The translations under genes and the position numbers were made by a program. 64,000 nucleotides of DNA, from positions 1-64,000 of the forward strand of contig NZ_NXIF01000033.1 in NCBI RefSeq assembly GCF_002837275.1. Direction: 5' to 3'. Position 1 is the stretch's first letter; each line of letters starts with the position of its first letter. The notes beneath the pieces were generated by a model that worked only from the letters and a program-made list of their open reading frames with translations, had not been told where the DNA came from and ran no database searches. The DNA comes from Malaciobacter halophilus (lineage in GTDB: Bacteria > Campylobacterota > Campylobacteria > Campylobacterales > Arcobacteraceae). Below are positions 27,048-36,495 of the stretch, one piece after another.

Positions 27048-28463
27048 ATGAAATCAAAACTATTTATAATTTCAACATTAATAGCTACTAATATATTTGC
27101 AAATTCTATTGATTTTAATATGGCACAAAAAGATACAAAAAGAGTTGCACCAAGTTCTGCTACAGAACTATTATCTTTTAACTCTAGTGTTAAAGATGCT
27201 ATGAAATCAGTAGTAAATATTTCTGCAAAAAGACATGTAAATGCTATGGGAAACTTCCCTTTACAAATGTTCAATGACCCTATTTTCAAAAGATTCTTTG
27301 GTGACCAATTTGGAAATCAATTTCAACAAAATAGAATTCAAAGATCTCTAGGTTCTGGTGTAATACTTTCAGAAGATGGTTATATTGTTACAAATAATCA
27401 TGTTATTGAAAATGCTGAAGAGATTATAGTAACAATAGGAGATGACCCAACTGAATATACAGCAAATGTAATTGGGAAAGATGCTGATAGTGATATAGCA
27501 GTTATCAAAATTGAAGGAAATAATTTCAATGCAATAAAGGTTGGTTACTCAAAACATTTAAAAGTAGGTGATGTAATTTTTGCACTTGGAAATCCATTTG
27601 GTATAGGAAGTACAGTTACACAAGGTATTATATCTGCACTTAATAAAAATAAAGTTGGTATTAATAGATATGAAAACTTTATTCAAACAGATGCATCAAT
27701 TAATCCTGGAAATTCAGGAGGAGCACTAATTGATAGTAGAGGTGCATTAATTGGTATTAATAGTGCAATTATTACTAAAAGTGGTGGTAATAATGGTATT
27801 GGTTTTGCAATCCCTGTTGCTATGGTAAAAGATGTAGTTCAAAAACTAATAAAAGATGGTAAAGTAACAAGGGGTTATTTAGGTGTTGTAATAGATGATT
27901 TAAATAAAAAACTTGCAAGAATCTATAACCATAAAAAAGGTGCACTTATTTTAGATGTTTCTCCTGATACACCTGCTGAAAAGTATGGTTTAAAAAGGGG
28001 TGATTTAATATATGCTATAAATAACAAAACTATTAAAGATAGAGCTGATTTACAAAATACAATTGCATCTTTTAAACCTAATCAAAAAATTACTTTAAAA
28101 ATAGAAAGAGATAAAAAGAACTACTCATTTGATATTGTTTTAGGAAATAGAGATGGACTTATAGTATCAACAGCAAATAATGGTAAATTCTTAGGTGGTT
28201 TAAGATTAGCAGAACTTGATACTAATATGATGGCAAAATTTAGAATAAATAGAAATATAAAAGGAGTTTTAATTACAGAGGTTGAACCAAAATCAAGAGC
28301 AGAGAAAGTTGGTTTCCAACCAGGAGATGTAATAGTTCAAATAGAAGATATGGAGATTGAATCGTTTGTAAACATGCAACAAGCAATTAGAAAGTATAAT
28401 AATCAACATAAAAGAGTTTACGTAAATAGATACGGTCAAACTATTCTTTTAGTTATAAAATAA
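27048..28463 (+). CDS. htrA: Periplasmic serine protease/chaperone HtrA (DegP/Do family)
   Basis: A 471-residue protein with a signal peptide (MKSKLFIISTLIATNIFAN). The protease triad is His118 (NNHVIENA), Asp149 (SDIAVIKI) and Ser223 (NPGNSGGAL). Two PDZ domains follow (about 280-370 and 385-470). It degrades or refolds damaged envelope proteins. It is followed by a response regulator and kinase in the same order as htrA-cprR-cprS in Campylobacter jejuni, which supports a shared envelope-stress role. Confidence 0.96.
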   Translation: MKSKLFIISTLIATNIFANSIDFNMAQKDTKRVAPSSATELLSFNSSVKDAMKSVVNISAKRHVNAMGNFPLQMFNDPIFKRFFGDQFGNQFQQNRIQRSLGSGVILSEDGYIVTNNHVIENAEEIIVTIGDDPTEYTANVIGKDADSDIAVIKIEGNNFNAIKVGYSKHLKVGDVIFALGNPFGIGSTVTQGIISALNKNKVGINRYENFIQTDASINPGNSGGALIDSRGALIGINSAIITKSGGNNGIGFAIPVAMVKDVVQKLIKDGKVTRGYLGVVIDDLNKKLARIYNHKKGALILDVSPDTPAEKYGLKRGDLIYAINNKTIKDRADLQNTIASFKPNQKITLKIERDKKNYSFDIVLGNRDGLIVSTANNGKFLGGLRLAELDTNMMAKFRINRNIKGVLITEVEPKSRAEKVGFQPGDVIVQIEDMEIESFVNMQQAIRKYNNQHKRVYVNRYGQTILLVIK

Positions 28464-28473
28464 AGGATTTGCT

Positions 28474-29154
28474 ATAACAAAGGTACTTATGATAGAAGAT
28501 GATTTAGAATTAGCACAAATCATCACAGATTATTTAAAATCATTTGATATAGAAGTTACAAACTTTGATAGTCCATATCTTGGACTATCAACTTTAGAAA
28601 CAAAAAAAGATTTTGAATTATTAATTTTGGATTTAACACTTCCTGAAATTGATGGATTAGAACTAATCCCAAAAATTAGAAATGTATCAGATATTCCTAT
28701 TATTATTTCAAGTGCAAGAGATGATATTCTTGATAAAGTAATGGGCTTAGAAAGAGGTGCAGATGATTATCTACCAAAACCATATAATCCAAGAGAACTA
28801 CAAGCTAGAATTAAAGCTATTTTAAAAAGAATATCAACACAAAAAACACCAGAGGAAAAAAGTACAAATAATAGTGCTTTTACAATAAAAAGTGATGATA
28901 TGCAAATTAGTTTAAAGCAACAAACTCTTAGTTTAACACTAGCAGAATTTGATATTTTAAAACTACTTATTCAAAGAAATGGAGCAGTTGTTGCAAGAGA
29001 AGATTTCATTTATGCAAGTGACCATATTGAAGATGATAGCAGTTTAAAAAACATTGATGTTATTATCTCTAGAATTAGAAATAAAATCTCTAAAATAGAT
29101 GATAGCAGAACATATATAAAAGCAGTTAGAGGTATTGGGTATCAACTTATATGA
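28474..29154 (+). CDS. OmpR-type response regulator, CprR-like
   Basis: A regulator with receiver and winged-helix domains. The conventional start is ATG 28489 (MIEDDLELAQ, 221 residues), with AAAGG upstream. That start would remove most of the first receiver strand. Extending five codons to ATA 28474 restores xTKVLMIEDD, puts the phosphoacceptor at Asp53 (LLILDLTLPEIDG), and leaves AAAGGA 6 bases upstream. I give the longer form. The C-terminus ends KAVRGIGYQLI. Position directly after htrA and before a sensor kinase matches C. jejuni CprR, a regulator of envelope and biofilm traits. The 4-base overlap with the kinase indicates coupling. Confidence 0.85.
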   Translation: MTKVLMIEDDLELAQIITDYLKSFDIEVTNFDSPYLGLSTLETKKDFELLILDLTLPEIDGLELIPKIRNVSDIPIIISSARDDILDKVMGLERGADDYLPKPYNPRELQARIKAILKRISTQKTPEEKSTNNSAFTIKSDDMQISLKQQTLSLTLAEFDILKLLIQRNGAVVAREDFIYASDHIEDDSSLKNIDVIISRIRNKISKIDDSRTYIKAVRGIGYQLI

Positions 29155-30371
29155 TTAAAAACATATCTATTTCAACATTTATTAATGCCATTTTTACTAT
29201 TGCAGTTATAGCAATTTTAATAACATTTGCACTATTTATAAACCTTGATATGCAAAAGCATCAAATAATGCAAAAAAATAGATATGAAATCATAGCAGAA
29301 AACTTTCTTTCCGTTTTTAAAAAAAATCCCTCAAAAAATGATTTAAAACAACTATATACTCAATTTAAAGTAAAACTTGTAAAAGATAGAGAAAAAAAAT
29401 TAAATATTCTAAATAAGGGACAAGAATTACTTTTTAAAAGAACTTATTTAGGTACATATAGAATCTATATTTTCGAATCAGAATACTATTTATATGCCCA
29501 ACAACTTGGATATAACTTAATGTTAAAAGATTTACATTCAAATAAATATAATATTGCAGTAATTATTCTAATTTTAATTTTATCACTCTCAACAATACTT
29601 TTTTTATATATAATCTTAAAAAGAAAACTAAAACCACTTAAAGAGCTAAATTGTGAAATAACAAAGTTCTCAAAAGGGGATTTAAATATAAAAATCAAGC
29701 CTAAATCAAATGATGAAATTGGAGAAATAGCAAAAAATTTTGATGCTGCAATTACACTTATTAATAATCAAACTGAATCCAAAAATCTTTTTATGCGTAA
29801 TATGATGCATGAATTAAAAACACCTATTACAAAAGCTATGTTCATTGCAGAAACCTTAGAAGATGAAAAAAGTAAGCAGATGCTTCAAAAAGCTTTTAAA
29901 AGAATGGATGATATTATTAAAGAGCTTGCAACAGTAGAAAGAATTACATCAAAAACATCTGTTACATATAAAGAATTCACTTCTTTTTTTAATATTTATA
30001 GAAAAACTTTAGATATTATGATGATAGAATCTTCTCATATCTCTTCAAAAATAGATGATTTTACTTTTGAAGTAGATTCAACACTTTTTAGTGTAGCTCT
30101 TAAAAATCTTCTTGACAATGGTATAAAATTCTCTTCGGATAAAAAAGTTAATATTGTAGCAAATAAAAAAAGAATTGATGTTATTTCAAAGGGTATAAAA
30201 TTAAAATATAAACTAGATTACTATACAGAACCTTTCTCACAAGAAGAGAAAAGAGCAGATGGTTTTGGACTTGGACTTTACATAGTAAAAACCATTATGA
30301 ATATGCATGGATATAAATTAAAATATAGCTATAAAGAGGGATATAATCACTTTATGATTATCCTTTCTTAA
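29151..30371 (+). CDS. Sensor histidine kinase, CprS-like
   Basis: A 406-residue membrane kinase. Two helices (about 8-28 and 137-157) flank a small periplasmic domain of about 105 residues. A HAMP-like linker (LKPLKELNCEITKFSKGDLN) leads to the phosphoacceptor box MMHELKTPITK with His220. An N-box (ALKNLLDNGIKFS) and GFGLGLYIVK follow. The G1 region (IDVISKGIKLKYK) lacks a clear DxGxG, so the ATP lid looks degenerate. Order and overlap with the regulator match C. jejuni CprS. It converges with the cobalamin operon, and the two 3' ends overlap by 14 bases. Confidence 0.87.
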   Translation: MIKNISISTFINAIFTIAVIAILITFALFINLDMQKHQIMQKNRYEIIAENFLSVFKKNPSKNDLKQLYTQFKVKLVKDREKKLNILNKGQELLFKRTYLGTYRIYIFESEYYLYAQQLGYNLMLKDLHSNKYNIAVIILILILSLSTILFLYIILKRKLKPLKELNCEITKFSKGDLNIKIKPKSNDEIGEIAKNFDAAITLINNQTESKNLFMRNMMHELKTPITKAMFIAETLEDEKSKQMLQKAFKRMDDIIKELATVERITSKTSVTYKEFTSFFNIYRKTLDIMMIESSHISSKIDDFTFEVDSTLFSVALKNLLDNGIKFSSDKKVNIVANKKRIDVISKGIKLKYKLDYYTEPFSQEEKRADGFGLGLYIVKTIMNMHGYKLKYSYKEGYNHFMIILS

Positions 30372-30780
30372 CTTTATTCATAACTTCAAACCAATTTCTT
30401 GAAAAGTTCTTTTTAATATATCTTTCTTTATGCGGTACTATACAACCTGTACAGTCTTGATGTATATAAGTATCTGAAATAAATTGACTTCCATCTTTTG
30501 ACTCAATTTCACAATATGAATACAAAGTTCTATTTTCTTGTTTTCTAAAACCATTGTCATTGAACCTAAAATTAGGACAAGCACACAAATAACAGTTTAG
30601 TTTTTCATAATCATGGCACTTTTTATTATCTTTATACAAAGGACAGAAATCTGGCTCATTTTTTACCATATTTTCAAATCTAAAATACTCTATAACCTCA
30701 TCATCACTTTTATGCTTTAATTTTTCCATAATCTTTGCATGTTTTTTTCCATGGGCTTCAAACCAATCAGTATAAGACAT
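30358..30780 (-). CDS. Cysteine-rich small-domain protein of the cobalamin operon
   Basis: A 140-residue cytoplasmic protein. The central cluster FCPLYKDNKKCHDYEKLNC, followed by YLCACPNFRF, supplies six Cys that could bind a metal or Fe-S centre. This small domain is often found at the end of cobalamin operons and its function is unproven. The start has GGGAG upstream and overlaps the CbiB gene by 14 bases. It is the last gene of the operon. Confidence 0.82.
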   Translation of the reverse strand: MSYTDWFEAHGKKHAKIMEKLKHKSDDEVIEYFRFENMVKNEPDFCPLYKDNKKCHDYEKLNCYLCACPNFRFNDNGFRKQENRTLYSYCEIESKDGSQFISDTYIHQDCTGCIVPHKERYIKKNFSRNWFEVMNKVKKG

Positions 30781-31657
30781 ATAATACTCCCAATACTATA
30801 ATTATAAATATATCAAGTGATGATTTTATACTAAGTGCTTTATATACATCACTATCTTCAATTATCTCTTTTCCTTCACCAAAATATGGTTTTTGCTTAA
30901 CTTTACCAAAATATGAAGTATTTCCACCTAGCTTTAAGTTAGTTGCTAAAGCCATTGAAGCTATTGGAAGACCTGCATTTAAACTCTCATGTTTACTTCC
31001 ATATTTTTTAAACTCTTTAAATGCTTTTTTACTTTTAAATAATAAAGCTATTAAAATAGCTGTAATTCTACTTGGTATAAAATTAGCAATATCATCTAAT
31101 CTAGCACTAACTTTTCCAAATTTTTCATATCTTTTATTCCTATATGCAACCATAGAATCAAGTGTATTAATAGCTTTATATAAATATGCTCCAATAAGCC
31201 CAAAACATACCAAATAAAAAAGTGGAGCTATTACTCCATCACTTAAGTTCTCAGCATAAGTTTCAATACTTGCTTTATTTATATCACTATTTGTCATATC
31301 TTTTGTATCTCTACTTACAAGCATTGATATCTTTTCTCTTTTTTCTTGAATATTTTTACTTTCAACTACATCTTTTACACAAACATATAACATCTTTGAA
31401 GAAAGAGTAAAGGAAGCTATAAAACCTTGAAAAAAAATATTTTCAATAAAACTTATACAATAAACAACAATAAAAACTATACTTAAAGTAAATAAAACTA
31501 ATAAAAATCCTCGTAAAACTGTATCTTTATAAAATTTATTTTCAAAAAATCTTATCACATCACCAATATAAATAATAGGATGTTTAATTTTTAGTTTATC
31601 AAACTCTGCAAAAAGTTTATCAATAATAAATGCAATTAATGCAAGACTATAAAACAC
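30767..31657 (-). CDS. cbiB: Adenosylcobinamide-phosphate synthase (CbiB/CobD type)
   Basis: A 296-residue membrane protein that joins adenosylcobyric acid to aminopropanol (or its phosphate). Family signatures include KINKASIETYAENLSDGVIA-like text (IETYAENLSDGVIAPLFYL) and DDIANFIPSRITA, followed by KHESLNAGLPIASMALATNL. Three to five helices are evident, and the length is near the usual 300-320. It overlaps the cobyric acid synthase gene by 11 bases. Confidence 0.95.
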   Translation of the reverse strand: MFYSLALIAFIIDKLFAEFDKLKIKHPIIYIGDVIRFFENKFYKDTVLRGFLLVLFTLSIVFIVVYCISFIENIFFQGFIASFTLSSKMLYVCVKDVVESKNIQEKREKISMLVSRDTKDMTNSDINKASIETYAENLSDGVIAPLFYLVCFGLIGAYLYKAINTLDSMVAYRNKRYEKFGKVSARLDDIANFIPSRITAILIALLFKSKKAFKEFKKYGSKHESLNAGLPIASMALATNLKLGGNTSYFGKVKQKPYFGEGKEIIEDSDVYKALSIKSSLDIFIIIVLGVLYVLY

Positions 31658-33047
31658 TTTTAAGTATCCTTTTTACATCAAGTTTACTTTTCATCTTATT
31701 TACAAATTCATCAACTTTACTCTTTTTATACTCTTTAAAATTAAAGCCTTTATAATCATGACAAATAGATTTAAAATAGCTTGTTCTAAACTCATCATTA
31801 TCAAAAGTACCATGAATAAATGTTCCTTTTAGATTTCTATTTTCATATTCTAAAGGATATTTTTTTGAGACTCCATGGTGTATCTCAAAGCCATTTACAT
31901 CAAAGCCAAATAGTTTATAACTACTCTTTTTTAATATCTTTTCTTTTTTAAAAATAATATCATCATCAATAAAAGCAAATCCCTTTTCTATTGTTGCACT
32001 TTCATTTTCTAAAGCGTATTTATCATTTAAACTTTCAAACATCATCTCATAGCCACCACAAATTGCAAAAATATTTTTTTTAAACTCTTTAATATTTTCA
32101 AAAAGTCCTATATTTCGTAGCCATTTCAAATCTTTTATTACAAGTTTAGAACCAGGAAGTATTATCAAATCAAACTTATCTAAAGAGATATTAGAACTTA
32201 TAAACTCTACAAAAATCTCTTCATCTGCAATTAGTGGTTCTATATCATTATAATTACTCATAGTAGGATATGAAATCACACCTACATTTACTTTACAGTT
32301 TTTCTTTATTTGAATATAGTTTTGTAAACTTTCACTATCTTCAAATCCTAAATTAAATTCACTATAAGGCAATACTCCCAAAACTGGAATTTTAAAATCT
32401 TCTTCTATGATTCTTATACCCTCATCAAATAAAGATATATCTCCTCTAAATTTATTTACAATTACTCCAATTACATTCTGCCTTAACTTCTTAGGTAACA
32501 GATGGTAGCATCCATAAATTGAAGCGAAAACACCACCTTTTTCAATATTGGCTACTAATATAATTTTTGTATTATAATAATCTGCAATAAAAATATTTGA
32601 TAAATCTTTATCCATCAAGTTAAGTTCAACAGGACTTCCAGCACCCTCACTTATGATACAATCATACTTTTCATCTAAATATTCATAACATCTTTTTACA
32701 GCTGGTTTTAAAAGGTCTAAATCCCTATAATATTCTCTTACATCTTTGTTTGTAACTACTTTTCCCTCAACGATAAGTGAAGCACTACTTCCACGTCCTG
32801 ATTTTAAAAGTATTGGATTTAGATGATATGAAGTAGGAATATCTAAGACTTCACTTTGAAAATATTGTGCAATTGCTATTTCACTTCCATCATCACAAAC
32901 TTTTGAGTTATTTGAAACATTTTGAGCTTTAAAAGGGGCAACACTAAAGCCCTCTTCTTGTAAAATTTTTCCTATTACAAAAGTTAATGTAGATTTACCA
33001 GCATCGCTACTAGTTCCAAAGATTGATATATTTTTTATATTACTCAA
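31647..33047 (-). CDS. cobQ: Cobyric acid synthase (CobQ/CbiP)
   Basis: A 466-residue glutamine-dependent amidotransferase that amidates adenosylcobyrinic a,c-diamide. The N-terminal ATP-binding domain has GTSSDAGKSTLTF and SEGAGSPVELNL. The C-terminal class I glutaminase-like domain has a nucleophile Cys in AICGGYEMMFE, and IHHGVSK plus FIHGTFDND. The length is slightly below the usual 480-510. It overlaps neighbours on both sides, which shows a tightly coupled operon. Confidence 0.95.
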   Translation of the reverse strand: MSNIKNISIFGTSSDAGKSTLTFVIGKILQEEGFSVAPFKAQNVSNNSKVCDDGSEIAIAQYFQSEVLDIPTSYHLNPILLKSGRGSSASLIVEGKVVTNKDVREYYRDLDLLKPAVKRCYEYLDEKYDCIISEGAGSPVELNLMDKDLSNIFIADYYNTKIILVANIEKGGVFASIYGCYHLLPKKLRQNVIGVIVNKFRGDISLFDEGIRIIEEDFKIPVLGVLPYSEFNLGFEDSESLQNYIQIKKNCKVNVGVISYPTMSNYNDIEPLIADEEIFVEFISSNISLDKFDLIILPGSKLVIKDLKWLRNIGLFENIKEFKKNIFAICGGYEMMFESLNDKYALENESATIEKGFAFIDDDIIFKKEKILKKSSYKLFGFDVNGFEIHHGVSKKYPLEYENRNLKGTFIHGTFDNDEFRTSYFKSICHDYKGFNFKEYKKSKVDEFVNKMKSKLDVKRILKSVL

Positions 33048-33655
33048 TATTTATACTCCAAACTTTTATACTTTATTTTTTTATTTTCAAAAGGATCTAT
33101 TATTGCTTCTATTTGCTCAAAGCTATACTTTAAAGGAAAACCTATTTTTGAATTAGTTGCAGTTGTTTCAAGTTTATAAAAAGCTTTACCATTTACATAT
33201 AAAGCCTTTTTATTCAAACTTTGATTTATATCCAAATGCACTATTACAAAAATATGCTTAGGCACAAGGACAAAATATGCTTCATATCCTTTTACATGCA
33301 GTAATGAAATAAGAAGATTTGATTTATCATCACAATCTCCAAAGTTTTGAGTTACGACATTTCTTGCACTTCTTGCAATACTTTCATTTACTTTATAAGG
33401 AATATTAGTAGTAAAATCAAGCATACTTTGAACTTCACAAATTTTATCGTTTTTACAATGTAGTGTTAATTTCTTTGCTAAAGAGTGTGTAAATTCATCA
33501 ATTTTTACTTGATTTACATATGTTTTATCCTCTATATCTAAAAACTGTCTATCAACAATCTTAAAAGAGGTAAATATCATATAAAATACAAGTGCTATAA
33601 ATATAATAGATATAATCAAAGAGATATAGTAAATAAACTTATTTTGAAATAGCAT
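33044..33655 (-). CDS. Membrane-anchored transglutaminase-like protein
   Basis: A 203-residue protein with one N-terminal membrane helix (about 8-29) and a periplasmic domain. The core has NFGDCDDKSNLLISLL (nucleophile-like Cys), then VPKHIFVIVHLD with a His, and YKLETTATN, which fits a papain/transglutaminase-like fold. The activity (protease, amidase or binding) is unknown. It is embedded in the cobalamin operon, overlapping the aminotransferase gene by 17 bases and the cobQ gene by 4, yet has no known role in the pathway. It could be a passenger gene or act on the envelope. Confidence 0.75.
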   Translation of the reverse strand: MLFQNKFIYYISLIISIIFIALVFYMIFTSFKIVDRQFLDIEDKTYVNQVKIDEFTHSLAKKLTLHCKNDKICEVQSMLDFTTNIPYKVNESIARSARNVVTQNFGDCDDKSNLLISLLHVKGYEAYFVLVPKHIFVIVHLDINQSLNKKALYVNGKAFYKLETTATNSKIGFPLKYSFEQIEAIIDPFENKKIKYKSLEYKY

Positions 33656-34655
33656 CTAAAGCCTTTTTAAAAGCATCTAAATCATTTTGAGACTTTACTG
33701 CAACTCTTACAAATTTCTCATCTAAAAAATCAAAATTACTACAGTCTCGTATCATTATTTTATACTCTTTTAGCTTTTCTTGTAACTGCTTTGCTGTATA
33801 GCTTTTAAGCCTTGCTAAAACAAAATTTGCACTACTATTAAAAATAAACTCAACTAAATTACTATTTTGTAAAATTTTTTCTAAATATATTTTATTTTTT
33901 ACATTAATAGCAGTTGCAACTTTTCTAAACTTTTTATCATTTAAAGCCTCTTGTAAATAAATACTATCAAAAACAGAAAGCTTCCACATAGGTTCAAATT
34001 TTTTTAATTCATCAATATTTAATTTATTAGAAATAATAGTACCTACTCTAACTCCTGCACTACTATAAAACTTTGTCATTGATTTTAATATATATAGTTT
34101 TTCATATCTATGTATATATTTTACAGCAGAGTTATTATCCGTAAAATCTAAAAAACTCTCATCAATTAAAACTGTTGCATTTTGTTTTTGCCAATAGTTT
34201 AAAAACTTTTCAAGTTCATAATATGTCCCATCAGGGGTTGAAGGATTTACAAAGACTACAAGAGTGTTTTTTTCAATTGGCACATCAACTCTTTCAAGCC
34301 TATTTATAAGATTATAATCATACTTATAAATGTGACAAGCTTTTTTATACTCTAAATATGCAGGCGAATAAATAGTACAGTGATTTAAATCTAAGTGCCT
34401 AAAAAGTGTAAAAATAGCACTACTTCCACCATTGTACAACTCTAATTCAAACTCTTTTACTTTATAGTTTTTTGCTATTTTACTATATAATTTTTCATAT
34501 TTTGGATATGAAGATATTTCTAAATTATTAAAATCATACTCAATTTCTGGCTTTACAAAATTTATATTTGAAGATAAATCTATAACTTCTTCAAGCTTAC
34601 AATTTATGCTTTTTGCAAAGTTTTGTATATCTCCTCCATGCTCAAAAGTTTTCAA
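33639..34655 (-). CDS. PLP-dependent aminotransferase/threonine-phosphate decarboxylase (CobC/CobD type)
   Basis: A 338-residue class I/II fold PLP enzyme. The N-terminus KTFEHGGDIQNFA is typical of the CobC/CobD group. Catalytic features are LYNGGSSAIFTLFRHL, the Asp in LIDESFLDF, and the PLP lysine in SMTKFYSSAGVRVG. In cobalamin synthesis this enzyme makes aminopropanol phosphate from threonine phosphate. The relatives include HisC aminotransferases, but operon context favours the cobalamin role. It overlaps the CobS gene by 4 bases. Confidence 0.9.
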   Translation of the reverse strand: MKTFEHGGDIQNFAKSINCKLEEVIDLSSNINFVKPEIEYDFNNLEISSYPKYEKLYSKIAKNYKVKEFELELYNGGSSAIFTLFRHLDLNHCTIYSPAYLEYKKACHIYKYDYNLINRLERVDVPIEKNTLVVFVNPSTPDGTYYELEKFLNYWQKQNATVLIDESFLDFTDNNSAVKYIHRYEKLYILKSMTKFYSSAGVRVGTIISNKLNIDELKKFEPMWKLSVFDSIYLQEALNDKKFRKVATAINVKNKIYLEKILQNSNLVEFIFNSSANFVLARLKSYTAKQLQEKLKEYKIMIRDCSNFDFLDEKFVRVAVKSQNDLDAFKKALDAISK

Positions 34656-35392
34656 AGAAAAAATCCTATATTTAAAAGTAGTAACTCTGTTATTTCAATA
34701 GAACATCCTAAGCAATCTCCATTTACAAAACCAAATCTTTTATTTAAAATCTTTAAATTTAAATATAAAAACAGTAATGCCAAAACAAAAAGTAAAATTG
34801 CATTCATATTTAAATATATTGCAAAAACTAAAAAAATCAAAACAGCAAATCTAACTTTATTAACTCCATTTGCTTCAAAAGCTTGACTCATAAAGCTGTC
34901 TTTATTAAATTTAAAAAATGGTAAAATATATGTTAAACTAAGTCTTGAAAACATAAAAACTATTAAGATAATTTCATACTTTTTTTCATAAAGTAAATAA
35001 GCAATAATTGATACTTTTAAAAGTACAAAACTAAAAGTAGCAATTGCACCAATTGCACCAATAGTTGACTCTTTCATAATCTTATAAGCATCTTTTCCAG
35101 AATAACTTGCAAACCAAGCATCAACAACATCAGTAATTGCTTCTGTATGTAAATAACCATATAAACCAAGAGATATTACAGCACTTACAACACTTGCATA
35201 TAAAGGATGAAAAAAACTACTTAAAAGTATAAAAATCAATATAGTAACAATTGCTATTAAACTTCCAATTAATGGTAAGAAAAACAGACTATATTTAAAA
35301 GTATTTTTATCTATTATCATCTCTTTTACAAATACAGGAAAAACTGTAAAATATGATAAACTAAAAGCAAAAGCATTAAAAATCTCTCTCAT
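34652..35392 (-). CDS. cobS: Adenosylcobinamide-GDP ribazoletransferase (CobS)
   Basis: A 246-residue polytopic membrane enzyme that joins adenosylcobinamide-GDP to alpha-ribazole, completing the nucleotide loop. Recognisable parts are FFLPLIGSLIAIV, the conserved GYLHTEAITDVVDAWFAS stretch (equivalent of LDGxxDxxD), KDAYKIMKESTIGAIGAI and the terminal FGFVNGDCLGCSIEITELLL. Overlap of 4 bases on each side ties it to cobU and the aminotransferase. Confidence 0.95.
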   Translation of the reverse strand: MREIFNAFAFSLSYFTVFPVFVKEMIIDKNTFKYSLFFLPLIGSLIAIVTILIFILLSSFFHPLYASVVSAVISLGLYGYLHTEAITDVVDAWFASYSGKDAYKIMKESTIGAIGAIATFSFVLLKVSIIAYLLYEKKYEIILIVFMFSRLSLTYILPFFKFNKDSFMSQAFEANGVNKVRFAVLIFLVFAIYLNMNAILLFVLALLFLYLNLKILNKRFGFVNGDCLGCSIEITELLLLNIGFFL

Positions 35393-35880
35393 TTTAATCT
35401 TCTTTCTAATGAATATTTTACTTCTATAACTTCATCACAATTTTTTGCTAAAAATTGCCCTATTAAGCCTGAAATATCTACAAACTCCCTACTATATTTA
35501 TCAATAGGAATTACACCATTATTTATATCATTTAAAATAAAAATAATATTACAATCAATTTCAAAAAGCTTTTCAAGCTGTTTTTCCATAAACTCATAAC
35601 CTTCTTGAAGATTATTTAAAATAAACATCGTCATACAATCTATTAAATAAGTCTGTTTTGGTTTTATTACTTTAGTTAAATCTTTTGGCTCTTCAATAGT
35701 AATAAACTCTTCAGCTCTTTGTTTTATATGTCTATTAACCCTATCTTGCATTGCTTTATCTTCATATGAATTATCATATGTTGCAATATAGTATGGCTTT
35801 GCACTAGCAAGCATAAGTGCTTTTTTACTAGCACATGAACTCTTTCCTGATTTTTGTCCACCAAAGTAAAATGATTTCAT
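35389..35880 (-). CDS. cobU: Adenosylcobinamide kinase/guanylyltransferase (CobU/CobP)
   Basis: A 163-residue bifunctional enzyme that phosphorylates adenosylcobinamide and adds GMP. The Walker A is FGGQKSGKSSCA at the N-terminus. DRVNRHIKQRAEEFITIEEP matches the RH.xxR...W.T.E block that carries the guanylylated His. The C-terminal NDINNGVIP and FVDISGLIGQFLA blocks are also present. Slightly shorter than the E. coli protein (about 180). Confidence 0.93.
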   Translation of the reverse strand: MKSFYFGGQKSGKSSCASKKALMLASAKPYYIATYDNSYEDKAMQDRVNRHIKQRAEEFITIEEPKDLTKVIKPKQTYLIDCMTMFILNNLQEGYEFMEKQLEKLFEIDCNIIFILNDINNGVIPIDKYSREFVDISGLIGQFLAKNCDEVIEVKYSLERRLK

Positions 35881-35882
35881 TT

Positions 35883-36494
35883 TTATCCTAAATTTAAAAA
35901 ACTTTTAATTCCACTAAAAATAATTTGTGCAGATAAAGCAGCAAGAAAAAGTCCTGTAATTTTAGAAATGACCATAAGTCCTTGCTTTCCAATAATTTTT
36001 TCAATATGGCTTGATAAATATAACATCACACCAATTGTAAAAATAGCCGTAACTAAAGCTAAACTTCCTGTCATTAACTTTGCAAAAGTATTAAACTCAG
36101 CACCCATTACAAGTAAAACCCCTATTGTTCCAGGCCCCATAGTCACAGGAATTGCCAAAGGAACTACTGCTAAATCTAAAACCGACTTATTGTTTATCTC
36201 TTGTTTATCTTTATTACCTTTTACAAGCTCAACTGCTGTTAAAAAAAGTAAAGCTCCTGCTCCTATTTTAAAAGCGTCTAAAGTAATCCCAAATACTGCA
36301 AAAATATGTTGCCCAAAAAAAAGTAATACTAAAGACATAATAATAATCGAAATTGTAGTTTTAATAGCAAGTGCATGTCTTTGTTTTACAGTACTCTCAT
36401 TTGTAACTGTTAAAAATACTGACAATACAAAAAAGGGAGTCATAATAAAAAACATTTTTAAATATATTGATATAAAATATGCGCCAATTTCCAA
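35883..36494 (-). CDS. MarC-family integral membrane protein
   Basis: A 203-residue protein with six helices. It has the family's PFFVLSVFLTVT start, the core VVPLAIPVTMGPGTIGVLLV, and a C-terminal MVISKITGLFLAALSAQII. MarC (UPF0056) proteins were once tied to multiple antibiotic resistance, but their substrate is unproven. It is placed 1 base from the CobT-like gene stop and 2 bases from cobU, so it is transcribed with the cobalamin genes. A link to cobalamin or precursor transport is only an inference. Confidence 0.88.
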   Translation of the reverse strand: MEIGAYFISIYLKMFFIMTPFFVLSVFLTVTNESTVKQRHALAIKTTISIIIMSLVLLFFGQHIFAVFGITLDAFKIGAGALLFLTAVELVKGNKDKQEINNKSVLDLAVVPLAIPVTMGPGTIGVLLVMGAEFNTFAKLMTGSLALVTAIFTIGVMLYLSSHIEKIIGKQGLMVISKITGLFLAALSAQIIFSGIKSFLNLG

Positions 36495-36495
36495 C

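Noticed and set aside
30735-31410. Plus-strand open frames opposite the cbiB region
   Set aside because: They lie antisense to overlapping cobalamin genes, are hydrophobic by composition only and lack ribosome sites.
33044-33655. The transglutaminase-like protein as a LapG protease for the adhesin
   Set aside because: It has a Cys motif GDCDDKS somewhat like LapG, but the third-residue region reads YKLETT as in transglutaminase-like proteins. It is in the cobalamin operon, 24 kb from the adhesin locus.
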